From the NCBI RefSeq assembly GCF_947258575.1, contig NZ_CAMYIV010000012.1, positions 434,001 through 498,000 of the forward strand: a stretch of DNA of 64,000 bases, written 5' to 3'. The notes beneath the pieces are model-generated. The model was not told the DNA's origin. It did not search any database and saw only the letters and a list, made by a program, of their open reading frames with translations. A program made the position numbers and the translations under genes. Numbering within the stretch: position 1 is the first letter of the stretch; every line of letters starts with the position of its first letter. This stretch comes from an uncultured Alcanivorax sp. GTDB taxonomy: Bacteria; Pseudomonadota; Gammaproteobacteria; Pseudomonadales; Alcanivoracaceae. Of this stretch, positions 1 to 8,941 are shown piece after piece.

Positions 1-19
1 CCGCCAGCGACGCTCCTAC
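1..19. repeat. REP-like repeat fragment (CGCTCCTAC type)
   Basis: The first bases of the window read CCGCCAGCGACGCTCCTAC. The same string recurs at 32086-32113 and, with one change, at 56672-56700, each time preceded by ATCGCG. It is therefore one copy of a dispersed intergenic repeat whose left part lies outside the window. The remaining bases up to the stop codon at 102 show no gene. Confidence 0.6.
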
Positions 20-101
20 AGATCGGATTGTTGCGTTAAACGCGGGCAGGGCGTTATTCGACCATCACGGCCCAGTCCGCGTTTCAGCTTGGGGCTTGCC
101 G

Positions 102-1484
102 CTACACTTCCAGCGCCTTGGCCCGGTGACCCAAACCTTCCCGATGGAGTGCATCGCGCAGGGCCTGCAGGGCAGGCTTGCGAGTGTCGTGGTGATCCAG
201 ACTGATGGCCAGTGCTTCTGCCTGGGCAAATTCACCGGCCCGGGTCAGGGTGGTTACCAGATGCCAACCAACGGAAGAGGGTAATTCGGCGCCCTGCTGC
301 TGGCGGAACTGCTGCCAGCAACCGACAACTTGTTGGGCTTGTCCCTTTTCGCTGGCCGGGTGGGCAAACAGGCGATGGGCGATGTCGATCCAGCCGTTGC
401 TGTCCTGGTTCATGCGGCGGGCATTGAAGAGGCCGGTCAGGGCATCAAAGTGATCCGGCTGCCGGTCCAGTACTTGCTGAAAGGCGTCGCTGGCAGCGTC
501 CGCCTGCAGCTGGGCGAGGGCATCCCAGCCCCATTGCAGCCCCTGTTGATCCTGTGGATTCGCAGGCGTGGCTGTTTCGGTGTTCACGGACGGCTCCGCC
601 GGGCGCATGAGCTGGATCAGCAGGGTGCCACCGGCCAGGGCCAGTACGCCGGCGGCCAGATTGGCCATGGCTGGCTGGGCTTGCCAGGCCAGTAACCCCA
701 GTAGTGCCAGCGGCATTGCCGCCAGGGCCGGGGTGGGCAGGGTGATCGATATCCACGCCTTGCCGGGTAACCAGACCGGCAGGGAAGTGCGCCAGCCCTG
801 CAGGCCGAGGAAGGCTCCATACCAGACCATGAGCGGTGCGACGGCGCCATGAAACGGCAGCTGCCCGCTGCGAGCCACCAGCATGTAGCCGGCACCGGCC
901 AGCAGGCAGCCTAGCAGCCACAGAGTCAGTACCCGGCCATGGCCAAGCTGACGCTCCAGGGGGAATGCCAGTGGCACCAGCAGAAACACGGTGAGAACGG
1001 TTAGCCACAGGGAGCCACCTGCAAAGGGGGAGGTAAAGAAACGGGCCGGGCGGGGGCTGCTGTCTGGTAGCCCCCAGCGGTACAAGTTGCTGGCGGCGAG
1101 TTGATCCTGTGTTTGCTGGCGCAGGGCTTTCCACTTTTCTATCTGGGTTGCTGACCAGAAGTCCCGGGCGCGCAGGTCACTGTCTTTGACGAAGCTGGGC
1201 GACAGCAGCGCCGCGCTGTAAGCGTGGGTATCGCCGCTGGCGAGCTGTTGTTCCAGCTGGCCAGCCAGTTCGCCACGCCCGTTAAAGCGTAGCCAGGACA
1301 GGTAGTTGTCCCATTCCAGGGTTTTCAGGCCACCATCCACGTACCAGCCAAGTACTGGCTGGGGCGCGTTAGCCGGGTTGAGCAAGGCGCCGAGCAACAG
1401 GGCAACGGCAATCACGGCCGTCACCCACGGTGCTTTTAACAGGGCGGAGATGGTGTCAGCTTTCGACCTCTGTGGCAGTGGCAT
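102..1484 (-). CDS. Rhomboid-like membrane protein lacking catalytic residues, with TPR-like C-terminus
   Basis: The 460-residue protein has an N-terminal membrane segment (about 19-36), a soluble loop to about 155, and then a block of membrane helices (about 158-295) arranged like the rhomboid core. The stretch FPLERQLGHGR near 174-184 resembles the FGxxLExxxG region after rhomboid TM2. Where rhomboids carry the catalytic serine as GxSG, this protein has PFHGAV (210-215). Where the catalytic histidine is expected in TM6 it has ANLAAG (274-279). It is thus probably an inactive rhomboid-fold protein. Residues 320-455 are helical and TPR-like. Its start overlaps the end of corC by 29 bases, in the place where lnt follows corC in many gammaproteobacteria. 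The fold is inferred; the function is unknown. Confidence 0.6.
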   Translation of the reverse strand: MPLPQRSKADTISALLKAPWVTAVIAVALLLGALLNPANAPQPVLGWYVDGGLKTLEWDNYLSWLRFNGRGELAGQLEQQLASGDTHAYSAALLSPSFVKDSDLRARDFWSATQIEKWKALRQQTQDQLAASNLYRWGLPDSSPRPARFFTSPFAGGSLWLTVLTVFLLVPLAFPLERQLGHGRVLTLWLLGCLLAGAGYMLVARSGQLPFHGAVAPLMVWYGAFLGLQGWRTSLPVWLPGKAWISITLPTPALAAMPLALLGLLAWQAQPAMANLAAGVLALAGGTLLIQLMRPAEPSVNTETATPANPQDQQGLQWGWDALAQLQADAASDAFQQVLDRQPDHFDALTGLFNARRMNQDSNGWIDIAHRLFAHPASEKGQAQQVVGCWQQFRQQQGAELPSSVGWHLVTTLTRAGEFAQAEALAISLDHHDTRKPALQALRDALHREGLGHRAKALEV

Positions 1485-2337
1485 CCTGGTTTTCCCCCGG
1501 CGGTGTAACCCGCAGCAATCTTATTGTTCTGCCGTCGGCGCTGAGCACGGTGAAGAGATAGCCATCCAGTTCCACGCTTTCATCGCGGCCGGGTAAGCGG
1601 CCGAACTTCTGCATCACCAGCCCGCCGATGGTGTCGAATTCCTCATCGCTGAACTGGCAGTGGAAGTGCTCGTTGAAATCATCGATGGGTGTCAGCGCCT
1701 TGACGGTGTACTCCTGATCATCCAGATCCTTGATCAGGTAGTCCTCTTCTTCTACGTCGTGTTCGTCTTCAATTTCCCCGACGATCTGTTCCAGCACATC
1801 TTCAATGGTGACCAGCCCGGCCACGCCGCCATATTCGTTGACCACGATGGCCATGTGATTGCGGCTGATACGGAATTCGCGCAGCAGTGAGTCGAGCCGT
1901 TTGGACTCGGGTACCACCATAGCAGAGCGGATATGATCCTTGATGGCGAAACGGTCCATGCGGGCCGGATCGAGGATTAACGGTAGCAGGTCCTTGGCCA
2001 GCAGGATGCCGATCACTTCATCCGGGTCGTCGCCGAGTACCGGGAAACGGGAGTGAGCGCAATCAATGATGGTGGGCAGGAAATCCCGCGGGTCGGAGCT
2101 GGCCTTGATGCTGACCATCTGGGAGCGCGGAATCATGATCTCGCGTACCTGCATGTCGGCGACACAGACGGCGCCTTCGATAATTCCCAGGGTGTCCCCG
2201 TCGATAATGTGGGAATCGCGCATGGAGCGCATCAGGTCCAGCAGTTCACTCCGGTCGCCGGGCGTGGAGGAGAAAAACTGGCCGACACGCTCCAACCAAC
2301 TTCGGCTGGTACCGTTATCCGAATAGTCGTCCGACAT
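1456..2337 (-). CDS. corC: CorC/HlyC-family CBS-domain protein
   Basis: This 293-residue cytoplasmic protein has paired CBS domains at about 65-190, beginning with the typical VREIMIPRSQM segment and containing FPVLGDDPDEVIGIL and NEYGGVAGLVT. A CorC_HlyC domain follows at about 205-285 (VKALTPIDDFNEHF, GGLVMQKFG). Family members have been linked to magnesium and cobalt efflux and to membrane transporter regulation. The short soluble form next to ybeY is the YbeX/CorC type. Its ATG shares one base with the ybeY stop (TGATG), which indicates translational coupling in a ybeZ-ybeY-corC operon. Identity is clear; the exact transport role is from family knowledge. Confidence 0.93.
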   Translation of the reverse strand: MSDDYSDNGTSRSWLERVGQFFSSTPGDRSELLDLMRSMRDSHIIDGDTLGIIEGAVCVADMQVREIMIPRSQMVSIKASSDPRDFLPTIIDCAHSRFPVLGDDPDEVIGILLAKDLLPLILDPARMDRFAIKDHIRSAMVVPESKRLDSLLREFRISRNHMAIVVNEYGGVAGLVTIEDVLEQIVGEIEDEHDVEEEDYLIKDLDDQEYTVKALTPIDDFNEHFHCQFSDEEFDTIGGLVMQKFGRLPGRDESVELDGYLFTVLSADGRTIRLLRVTPPGENQDATATEVES

Positions 2338-2846
2338 CAGGGGTGAAGCTCCATATTGGTGTGTGGCTCAATGTTGTAAGGGTCGGCAAAACCCTGTTCG
2401 TTAAGGGCGCGGATTTCCATGGCTTCCATGATCTGCGCGTCCTCGTCATCAATGTGATCGTAGCCCAGCAGGTGCAGTACACCATGGGTGACCATGTGGG
2501 CCCAGTGGGCCTGCAGGGTCTTGTTCTGTTCAGCGGCCTCCCGGCGTACCACCGGGGCACAGAGAATGATGTCGCCGAGCAGCGGCTCCATGGCATCTTC
2601 GGGAAGGCCTTCTGGCATTTCAAACGGGAAGGACAGCACATTGGTGGGCTTGTCCTTGTCGCGGTAGTCCCGGTTGAGGGTGCGGATTTCGTCTTCATCG
2701 ACGATACGCAGGGTGATGTCGCCGACCACGCCGCCGGCTACCTGGGCGGCATGGCGCACCCAGTCGCATAACCGGGATTCGTCGGGGGCGTCCGGGGCGT
2801 CGCTGGCCCACTGGATATCAACGCTGGGTGTCGGTATCCCGTTCAT
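2337..2846 (-). CDS. ybeY: Endoribonuclease YbeY (rRNA maturation factor)
   Basis: The 169-residue protein carries the UPF0054 zinc motif [11 protein letters not shown] near residues 117-127, in which three histidines bind the metal. YbeY takes part in 16S rRNA 3'-end maturation and ribosome quality control in the cytoplasm. NVLSFPFE, another conserved family segment, lies at about 69-76. The N-terminus overlaps the end of ybeZ by 29 bases, and the stop overlaps the corC start. This is the standard order ybeZ-ybeY-corC. The ATG at 2846 is retained because the family starts close to the segment VDIQWASD. Confidence 0.95.
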   Translation of the reverse strand: MNGIPTPSVDIQWASDAPDAPDESRLCDWVRHAAQVAGGVVGDITLRIVDEDEIRTLNRDYRDKDKPTNVLSFPFEMPEGLPEDAMEPLLGDIILCAPVVRREAAEQNKTLQAHWAHMVTHGVLHLLGYDHIDDEDAQIMEAMEIRALNEQGFADPYNIEPHTNMELHP

Positions 2847-3822
2847 GGCGGTCGTAGGCCTCTACAATACGTTGTACCAGCGGGTGGCGAACCACGTCGC
2901 GGCTGTCGAATCGGGTCACGCCAATCCCTTTTACGCCGTCCAGCACTTCCAGTGTATTCACCAGGCCGGAGCGTTGATGGCGGGGCAGATCCACCTGGGT
3001 TACGTCCCCGGTGATCACGGCGCGGGTCCCGAACCCGATACGGGTGAGGAACATCTTCATTTGTTCCGGGGTGGTGTTCTGGGCTTCATCCAGAATCACG
3101 AAACTGTTATTCAGGGTTCGCCCGCGCATGTAGGCCAGCGGTGCCACTTCAATCACCATACGATCCATCAGCTTGGCCACGGTTTCAAAGCCGAGCATTT
3201 CGTAAAGGGCATCGTAGAGAGGGCGTAAATAGGGGTCGATTTTTTCTGCCAGGTCGCCGGGCAGAAAACCCAGCTTTTCGCCGGCCTCAACCGCCGGTCG
3301 TACCAGCAGGATCCGTTGAATTTCCGCTTTTTCCAGCGCATCCACGGCGCAGGCTACGGCCAGCCAGGTTTTGCCGGTGCCGGCCGGGCCGACGCCGAAA
3401 TTGATGTCGTGTTTGCGGATCTGTTTCACATACTCGCGCTGGTGAGCGCCACGGGGCTTGATGCGAACCCGCTTGGTACGAACGACAACGTCATCGCTGG
3501 GGAACGCCACGGTGTTGTCAGTGCTTTTTGCTGCGCTATGGTCGGCCACGTTGGACTGTTGCAGCTGCAGATGCACCATTTCCGGCGTCAGGTCTGTGCC
3601 ATCGCGGGTCTGATCATAGAGCTCGTAGAGGATTGACCCGGCGGCGTCCACGGAGGCGGATGGCCCTGCCAGATGAAACTGGTTACCACGATTGTGGATA
3701 TCCACATGCAGGCGCTGGGCTATCTGCTTGATGTGCTCGTCCAGATGGCCGCAGAGACTGGCCAGGCGACGGGAATCGTTGGGTTCGAGGCTGATGTGCT
3801 GAGAAGCGAGTGGTGTGTCCAA
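2818..3822 (-). CDS. ybeZ: PhoH-family ATPase YbeZ
   Basis: A 334-residue PhoH-like P-loop ATPase: Walker A GPAGTGKT at 145-152 and Walker [10 protein letters not shown] at about 242-250. The N-terminal region ([22 protein letters not shown]) matches the usual start of YbeZ, so the start must lie near 3822. The codon there is TTG with no clear Shine-Dalgarno sequence, and no ATG or GTG is available nearby. YbeZ works with YbeY in ribosome and RNA metabolism. A second PhoH-type ATPase with an added PIN domain lies at 17333-18799. Confidence 0.92.
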   Translation of the reverse strand: MDTPLASQHISLEPNDSRRLASLCGHLDEHIKQIAQRLHVDIHNRGNQFHLAGPSASVDAAGSILYELYDQTRDGTDLTPEMVHLQLQQSNVADHSAAKSTDNTVAFPSDDVVVRTKRVRIKPRGAHQREYVKQIRKHDINFGVGPAGTGKTWLAVACAVDALEKAEIQRILLVRPAVEAGEKLGFLPGDLAEKIDPYLRPLYDALYEMLGFETVAKLMDRMVIEVAPLAYMRGRTLNNSFVILDEAQNTTPEQMKMFLTRIGFGTRAVITGDVTQVDLPRHQRSGLVNTLEVLDGVKGIGVTRFDSRDVVRHPLVQRIVEAYDRHERDTDTQR

Positions 3823-4020
3823 GATGGAAAACGTGGCCCCTCGGGCTGTTGCGGAGAGTTTCAGAATACCCCGAAGCGTGTTTTCGGGGAAGAAAAATTA
3901 CCCGCGCAGCCTAGCCCCGGAGGGTGGCGGGCCGCAAGCGTTGATGGCGGGGTGTCGGACAACCGGTAGGGCGGCACGATTCCTGTGGCTGATACATTTC
4001 AAACGAGAATTATTACGCGC

Positions 4021-4054
4021 TGTTACATCCGTTTCTGTGCGGCGGCGGTATCAG
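4021..4054 (+). promoter_or_regulatory. Candidate ECF-type promoter of the lipoprotein gene
   Basis: TGTTACA at 4021-4027 is followed after exactly 20 bases by GTATCA at 4048-4053. Upstream of the ECF sigma gene the arrangement TGTTGACA, 20 bases, GAATCA occurs at 6182-6215. The shared spacing and sequence suggest a common promoter read by the sigma factor of this locus. This is inference from two sites only. The rest of 3823-4118 shows nothing else recognisable. Confidence 0.3.
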
Positions 4055-4118
4055 CAGTAGGACGCATTGTCCTGACTGACCGGCGGAAAGCCGGCATCGC
4101 TATCCAAGGAGAGATGAG

Positions 4119-6119
4119 ATGAATGTGAATGGCAAAGGTTTGCTGTGGCTGTCGCCACTGGCCGTTGCGGTAACGCTGGCAGCCTGTGGGGGTAATGGCA
4201 GCGACCGATCCCTGATCAATTCCCCTGGTGTGGCCCAGGGGCCGTCATTGCTGGTGATGCACAATGGTAGTGGTAATGCCGGCCAGATCGACCGCCTGAA
4301 TGCTGGCCTGGAAGTGCAAGGGACTTTCAATGCGGATGCCAATGAAGGCATTGCGCTGGACCTGCTGGGCAATCTCTACGCCGCCAACGACAGTGCCGGG
4401 GCTCCCAGCACGTTACAGGTTCTGCACCAGCTGGCTGAGCGAACCGACGGCTCTGCGGCGGTGCCCACTCTGGACCGTAGTGTTGCGGCACCGGGTTCCA
4501 TGACGCTGAAAGGGATTGCCATCGCCCATGAAGCCGGGCTGGTAATGGCAGCCAATATCGGCGGCAATAGTGTCGAAGTCTACGGCACTGCAGCGGGAGA
4601 AAGTGCCACGCCCCTGGCCAGTACCGCCCTGTCAGGCAATACCTGGGATCTGGCCTACGACGAAGCGGCGGACCGTTTGTTCCTGGCCATGACCAATGGC
4701 ACCGTGATGGTGGTGGATGACTATGTCGCGGGAGGTTTTATGTCGACCCCCGCCCGGGTGATTACCCCGGATACGGCAGGTACCGTCTCCAATATGCATG
4801 GAATCGCCTATCGGGCTGACTCTGACACCCTGGTGGTCAGTGATGTGGGTGATGCTGCGGTGGCGGATGATGGCCAGCTGTATGTGATCGAGAATGCGTC
4901 CACTGCCGATGGCACAGTGACGCCTGCACGGACCCTGGCCGGCCCGGCGACCAAACTGGGCAACCCGGTGGACCTGGTGCTGGATGGCAACACGGTTTAC
5001 ATCGCGGAAAAATCCAACGATGCCATTCTGGTGTACCGCAACGTGTTTTCCGGCGGTTCAGGGGACATCGCGCCGAACCGGGTCGTCGATAGTATCAAAC
5101 CGGAATCCCTGGCCATTATTAATGGGTCCGATTTGCAGCCGGGCCTTTCCGATATCGATATCGCCGGGACCACCTTCACCGGTGTTGCGGTAACCAGCAA
5201 TCCGCCGGCCGCTCCAGGCGACCCGGATGTGGTGGTACTGGACCTGGATCTGGGCGCCATGCAGCGCGGCTTTTCCACAAATCAGGATCGCGAAAGCCTG
5301 GCATTCAACCAGTTGGGCGATGCCTATATTACCTACGACTCTGGCCTGGCTGTGATCAACCGTCTGGCTACGGATCGCGATGGCGAGATGTTCTCTGTGA
5401 GTCGTGACCGGGTGATTGAAGGCGCGAGCACCGGCCTGATGGCACCGAAAGGCTTTGATGTGGCGGACTCGCTGGGCTGGGTGCTGGTCACCGATAACGG
5501 TAACCCGTCCGTGCGGGTGTTCGGCGCCCAGGCCGGTGGCGATGCCGCTCCCTTGTTCACCACCAGCCTGTCCGTGGCGCCCTGGGATCTGGATTACGAC
5601 CCGGATTCCGATCAGCTCTTCGTGGCCCTCACCGATGGCACGGTAGCGGTCTTTGACAGCTACAGCACGGCGCGTGGCAGCGCTGGCCCTGACCGGGTGA
5701 TTACGCCTGCCGAGGCGGGTGTGGCGTTTACCGCCCCGACCAACCTGCATGGCATTGTCTATGTGGCGGAAACCGACCAGCTGATCCTGTCGGATGTGGG
5801 TAGCGGCGCTAACCCTACCGACGGCAAGCTGTATGTGCTGGACAACGGCTCCACCGCTGACGGCATCACCGATGTCACCGTGAATATCGATAACGGCGAC
5901 AACAGTACGGTGGGCAACACCCAGCTCGGTAATCCGGTGGATATCGCCTTTGATGGTGAGCACCTGTATGTGGCGGAGAAATCCCAGGGCATGGTGCTGC
6001 GCTTTGACAATATCCTTGATTCTGCCGGTGGTGACGTAACGCCTTCGCAGACCTGGATGCAGTCGTCGCCGGAATCGGTGTCGCTGATTGCGGATTATCT
6101 TGGCCGCGCGCCGGAGTAA
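4119..6119 (+). CDS. Lipoprotein with duplicated beta-propeller-like repeats
   Basis: The 666-residue product starts with a lipoprotein signal (hydrophobic stretch, then LAAC at about 20-23). It is expected on the periplasmic side of the outer or inner membrane. The rest is made of repeats of the NHL/YncE beta-propeller kind. The protein is internally duplicated: segments such as WDLAYDEAADRLFLAMTNGT, MHGIAYRADSDTLVVSDVG and GNPVDLVLDGNTVYIAEKS in the first half recur as WDLDYDPDSDQLFVALTDGT, LHGIVYVAETDQLILSDVG and GNPVDIAFDGEHLYVAEKS in the second. The start is supported by AAGGAGAG 7 bases upstream of the ATG. It lies directly before an ECF sigma/anti-sigma pair on the same strand, so it may be a target or sensor of that pair. 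No enzymatic motif is visible; function unknown. Confidence 0.75.
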   Translation: MNVNGKGLLWLSPLAVAVTLAACGGNGSDRSLINSPGVAQGPSLLVMHNGSGNAGQIDRLNAGLEVQGTFNADANEGIALDLLGNLYAANDSAGAPSTLQVLHQLAERTDGSAAVPTLDRSVAAPGSMTLKGIAIAHEAGLVMAANIGGNSVEVYGTAAGESATPLASTALSGNTWDLAYDEAADRLFLAMTNGTVMVVDDYVAGGFMSTPARVITPDTAGTVSNMHGIAYRADSDTLVVSDVGDAAVADDGQLYVIENASTADGTVTPARTLAGPATKLGNPVDLVLDGNTVYIAEKSNDAILVYRNVFSGGSGDIAPNRVVDSIKPESLAIINGSDLQPGLSDIDIAGTTFTGVAVTSNPPAAPGDPDVVVLDLDLGAMQRGFSTNQDRESLAFNQLGDAYITYDSGLAVINRLATDRDGEMFSVSRDRVIEGASTGLMAPKGFDVADSLGWVLVTDNGNPSVRVFGAQAGGDAAPLFTTSLSVAPWDLDYDPDSDQLFVALTDGTVAVFDSYSTARGSAGPDRVITPAEAGVAFTAPTNLHGIVYVAETDQLILSDVGSGANPTDGKLYVLDNGSTADGITDVTVNIDNGDNSTVGNTQLGNPVDIAFDGEHLYVAEKSQGMVLRFDNILDSAGGDVTPSQTWMQSSPESVSLIADYLGRAPE

Positions 6120-6150
6120 GCACGGGGGAGCGCTTTTACGGCTCCCTGTA

Positions 6151-6176
6151 CCGGGCCGCTTCGGCGGCCCGGTTTT
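6151..6176 (+). terminator. Rho-independent terminator after the lipoprotein gene
   Basis: A perfect 9-bp stem (CCGGGCCGC with GCGGCCCGG) closed by a TTCG tetraloop is followed by TTTT. A second small hairpin (GGGAGC/GCTCCC) lies just before it at about 6125-6145. It separates the lipoprotein gene from the sigma factor gene. Confidence 0.8.
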
Positions 6177-6181
6177 CCTCT

Positions 6182-6215
6182 TGTTGACACATTCTTCTCG
6201 TACTCTGGTGAATCA
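6182..6215 (+). promoter_or_regulatory. Candidate promoter of the ECF sigma operon
   Basis: TGTTGACA (6182-6189), then 20 bases, then GAATCA (6210-6215), resembling the element before the lipoprotein gene in both words and spacing. TTGACA here could equally be a sigma-70 -35 box, but no good TATAAT lies 17 bases downstream. Autoregulation by the ECF factor is inference. Confidence 0.3.
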
Positions 6216-6249
6216 TCTTCATTCTGCTTCTTACTGGATACGCAGGTTC

Positions 6250-6804
6250 ATGGACGATTCACGCGCTGAGCTGGAAGAAGGCAATGCCCTGGTACGGGCA
6301 TGTGCCAGTGGCGACCGACAGGCATTTCATCAGCTTTATCTCAATGAAGCGCCACGCATGCTGGCGTTGGCGCGCCGATTTACCGGCGAGTCATCACTGG
6401 CTGAGGATGCGTTGCAGGATACCTTTATTCAGGTCTGGGAAAATGCCAGGCGCTTTCAAAGCCAGCGAGGTTGCGCGCGGGCCTGGCTGTTCGGATTATT
6501 GCGATACCGCTTGATCAACCAACACCACCGCTCCCGACGGGATGCGTTCGAGCCCCTGCCAGGGGATCAATGGCCTGATCCGGGCCCCTCCCCAGAGCAA
6601 TGCTCCGTGGAGCAGGATCAGCGACGCGCCATCGTCGACTGTCTGCAAGGTCTGCAAATGGATCGCCGCCGCCCCATTCTCATGGCGTTCTATCATGGGT
6701 TTACCTACGAACAGATTGCCGAAACCCTGGCCGTTCCTCTGGGGACGATCAAGAGCCGGGTTCGATCAGGCTTGAAAGGGCTGCAGGAGTGTCTGCGACT
6801 ATGA
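6250..6804 (+). CDS. ECF-family RNA polymerase sigma factor
   Basis: A 184-residue sigma-70-family factor of the extracytoplasmic-function type. Region 2 spans about 20-90 (FHQLYLNEAPRML, AEDALQDTFIQVWENA, ARAWLFGLLRYRLI). Region 4 spans about 120-180 (FYHGFTYEQIAETLAVPLGT followed by IKSRVRSGLKGL, a helix-turn-helix). The ATG at 6250 fits the family length; the reading frame is open further upstream, but that extension crosses the terminator. The stop overlaps the start of the anti-sigma gene (ATGA), the typical coupling that balances sigma and its inhibitor. The signal sensed is not evident. Confidence 0.9.
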   Translation: MDDSRAELEEGNALVRACASGDRQAFHQLYLNEAPRMLALARRFTGESSLAEDALQDTFIQVWENARRFQSQRGCARAWLFGLLRYRLINQHHRSRRDAFEPLPGDQWPDPGPSPEQCSVEQDQRRAIVDCLQGLQMDRRRPILMAFYHGFTYEQIAETLAVPLGTIKSRVRSGLKGLQECLRL

Positions 6805-7490
6805 TTCCGGAACAGCCTGAAGCACAGAGTCTGTTGATTGCCGAGTATGTCCTGGGTCTGCATTCCCGTGAGCAGTCGGCAGAGATTGAGCAGTGGCTGG
6901 AACAGGACGAGGACGCTGCGCAACTGGCCGGCCACTGGCGGGAGCATTGGCTGGGGGCGGCAGAGCTGCTGGAACCGGTACCGTTGCCGCCGCGAGTATG
7001 GCGCGAGATTTCCCGGCAAACCGCTTCGGCGGATGTCCGCGGCCGGTTTGACTGGCAGTGGTTGTGGCAGAGCCTGACGCTCTGGCGCACCGTCAGTGTT
7101 GCCTTGCTGGTGGCGGTGGTATTGCTGCTGGGGCCACTGCGGGTGCCGGCGCCGGTTTATACCGTGGTGCTGCAGGCACCGGGTGAGGCCGCCAGCCCGG
7201 GCTGGAGAGTGACCGTGTCTGCGCAGGGGGACTTGCAGCTGACGCCGCTGTCGGAGAGTCAGTACCCGGCAAATCGCAGTGTCCAGTTCTGGACCCTGGC
7301 AGACCCGGCACTGGGCCCTCGTTCCCTGGGCCTGGTGCAGCCCGGCGAGCCGTTGGTGTTACCGGCCAGCCGCGTGGGCGGGGTGGAGAGTGGCCAGCTG
7401 TTCGAGCTGACGCTGGAGCCGCCGGGTGGCTCTCCCGCTGATCGACCCACCGGGCCGGTTCTGTTCATTGGTCGGGCGGTGGCGCTATAG
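6801..7490 (+). CDS. Anti-sigma factor, RskA-like, single-pass membrane protein
   Basis: The 229-residue protein begins with a short helical domain containing AEYVLGLHS (about 14-22), the hallmark of RskA-type zinc-free anti-sigma domains. A single membrane helix lies at about 100-120 (VSVALLVAVVLLLG). The C-terminal periplasmic RskA-like domain (about 130-225) contains FWTLADP and SLGLVQPGEPLVLP, typical of this family. It should hold the ECF factor encoded just upstream at the inner membrane and release it when the periplasmic domain is cut or perturbed. The start overlaps the sigma stop by four bases. Confidence 0.85.
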   Translation: MIPEQPEAQSLLIAEYVLGLHSREQSAEIEQWLEQDEDAAQLAGHWREHWLGAAELLEPVPLPPRVWREISRQTASADVRGRFDWQWLWQSLTLWRTVSVALLVAVVLLLGPLRVPAPVYTVVLQAPGEAASPGWRVTVSAQGDLQLTPLSESQYPANRSVQFWTLADPALGPRSLGLVQPGEPLVLPASRVGGVESGQLFELTLEPPGGSPADRPTGPVLFIGRAVAL

Positions 7491-7501
7491 CAGGCAAAGT
7501 C

Positions 7502-7526
7502 GCAACCCGGGGTCAGCCCGGGTTGC
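7502..7526. terminator. Hairpin between convergent anti-sigma and miaB genes
   Basis: GCAACCCGGG (7502-7511) pairs perfectly with CCCGGGTTGC (7517-7526) around a 5-base loop. It lies at the meeting point of two convergent genes and overlaps the last codons of miaB. No long T run follows on either strand, so termination activity is presumed only. Confidence 0.5.
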
Positions 7527-8850
7527 GCGGGTCGCTGCCGAGCAGGGAGTTGCTGTAGGCCTGATCGATGGTGATGTCCACGAATTTGCCGATCAGGTCG
7601 GTATCATCACTGCGGAAGTTAACCACCCGATTGTTCTCCGTGCGGCCCTTGAGCTGGCCCGGGTCTTTCTTGGAGAAACCATCCACCAGAATTCGCTGGG
7701 TGCTGCCCACCATCTTGCGGGAAATGTCCTGCACATTCTGGGTGATGCGCTGTTGCAGAATCGCCAGGCGCTGTTTCTTCACCTCCATGGGCACATCATC
7801 GGGCAGGTCTGCCGCCGGGGTGCCGGGGCGGGCGCTGTAGATGAAGCTGAAGGACATGTCGAAGCCGATGTCGTGGATCAGATTCATGGTGTCTTCGAAG
7901 TCCCGGTCGGTTTCCCCGGGGAAGCCGATGATGAAATCGGAGCTGAACGAGATGTCCGGGCGGATGCGCTTGAGCTTGCGCAGCTTGCTTTTGTATTCCA
8001 GCACCATGTGGTTGCGCTTCATCATCGCCAGGATGCGGTCGGAGCCGGACTGCACCGGCAGGTGCAGGTGATTGACCAGTTCTGGCACGTCTTCATAGAC
8101 CTGGATCAGCGCATCGGAGAACTCCACCGGGTGGCTGGTGGTGTAACGGATGCGATCAATACCGTCGATGTCGCGGATCAGCCGGATCAGGTCGGCCAGG
8201 TCCAGGATGTCGCCGTCGGCGCCCACACCCCGGTAGGCATTCACGTTCTGACCCAGCAGGTTCACCTCGCGCACGCCCATTTCTGCCAAGTGCTCCACTT
8301 CTTTCAGCACGGGCTGCACCGGGCGACTGACTTCCTCACCGCGGGTGTAGGGCACCACACAGAAGGTGCAGTATTTGGAGCAGCCTTCCATGATCGACAC
8401 GAAGGCACTGGGGCCGTCCACGCTGGGTTCCGGCAGGTTGTCGAACTTTTCCACTTCCGGGAAGGTCACATCGATGGCCAGTTTCCGGGTAGTGGCGGCC
8501 TGGGTGATCAGGCCGGGCAGACGGTGCAGGGTCTGCGGGCCGAACACTACGTCCACATAGGGGGCCCGGTCACGAATGGCATCGCCTTCCTGACTGGCCA
8601 CGCAGCCGCCTACCGCGATCACCATGTCCGGTTTGGCGTCCTTGAGCTTTTTCCAGCGACCCAGCTGGTGGAATACTTTTTCCTGGGCCTTTTCGCGGAT
8701 CGAGCAGGTGTTGAGCAGCAATACGTCTGCTTCTGCCGGATTGTCGGTGGGCTCCAGGCCGTGGCTGGATTCGAGCAGGTCCACCATGCGAGTGGAATCG
8801 TACTCGTTCATCTGGCAGCCGTGGGTCTGAATGAAAAGCTTGCGTGCCAT
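7513..8850 (-). CDS. miaB: tRNA-2-methylthio-N6-dimethylallyladenosine synthase MiaB
   Basis: A 445-residue radical-SAM methylthiotransferase that adds the 2-methylthio group at A37 of tRNAs. The N-terminal cluster cysteines lie in [14 protein letters not shown] (Cys12), [10 protein letters not shown] (about 49) and GGCVASQEG (about 83). The radical-SAM triad is GCSKYCTFC (about 157, 161, 164). A TRAM domain ends the protein. The ATG at 8850 is chosen over an upstream in-frame codon because [15 protein letters not shown] is the standard family start and the extension has no motif. In many relatives miaB directly precedes ybeZ; here the lipoprotein/ECF group separates them. Confidence 0.97.
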   Translation of the reverse strand: MARKLFIQTHGCQMNEYDSTRMVDLLESSHGLEPTDNPAEADVLLLNTCSIREKAQEKVFHQLGRWKKLKDAKPDMVIAVGGCVASQEGDAIRDRAPYVDVVFGPQTLHRLPGLITQAATTRKLAIDVTFPEVEKFDNLPEPSVDGPSAFVSIMEGCSKYCTFCVVPYTRGEEVSRPVQPVLKEVEHLAEMGVREVNLLGQNVNAYRGVGADGDILDLADLIRLIRDIDGIDRIRYTTSHPVEFSDALIQVYEDVPELVNHLHLPVQSGSDRILAMMKRNHMVLEYKSKLRKLKRIRPDISFSSDFIIGFPGETDRDFEDTMNLIHDIGFDMSFSFIYSARPGTPAADLPDDVPMEVKKQRLAILQQRITQNVQDISRKMVGSTQRILVDGFSKKDPGQLKGRTENNRVVNFRSDDTDLIGKFVDITIDQAYSNSLLGSDPRNPG

Positions 8851-8941
8851 GGGTTGCCTAACCGTTGAATAGAGTGAAAATGGGCGCGGCTGCAATTAGA
8901 GTCCGCTTAAATGGGCGCGGATTATACCAACCGGAGAGATC

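Noticed and set aside
7426-8868. 480-residue plus-strand frame opposite miaB
   Set aside because: Antisense to miaB, with His/Val/Gly-rich composition typical of shadow frames.
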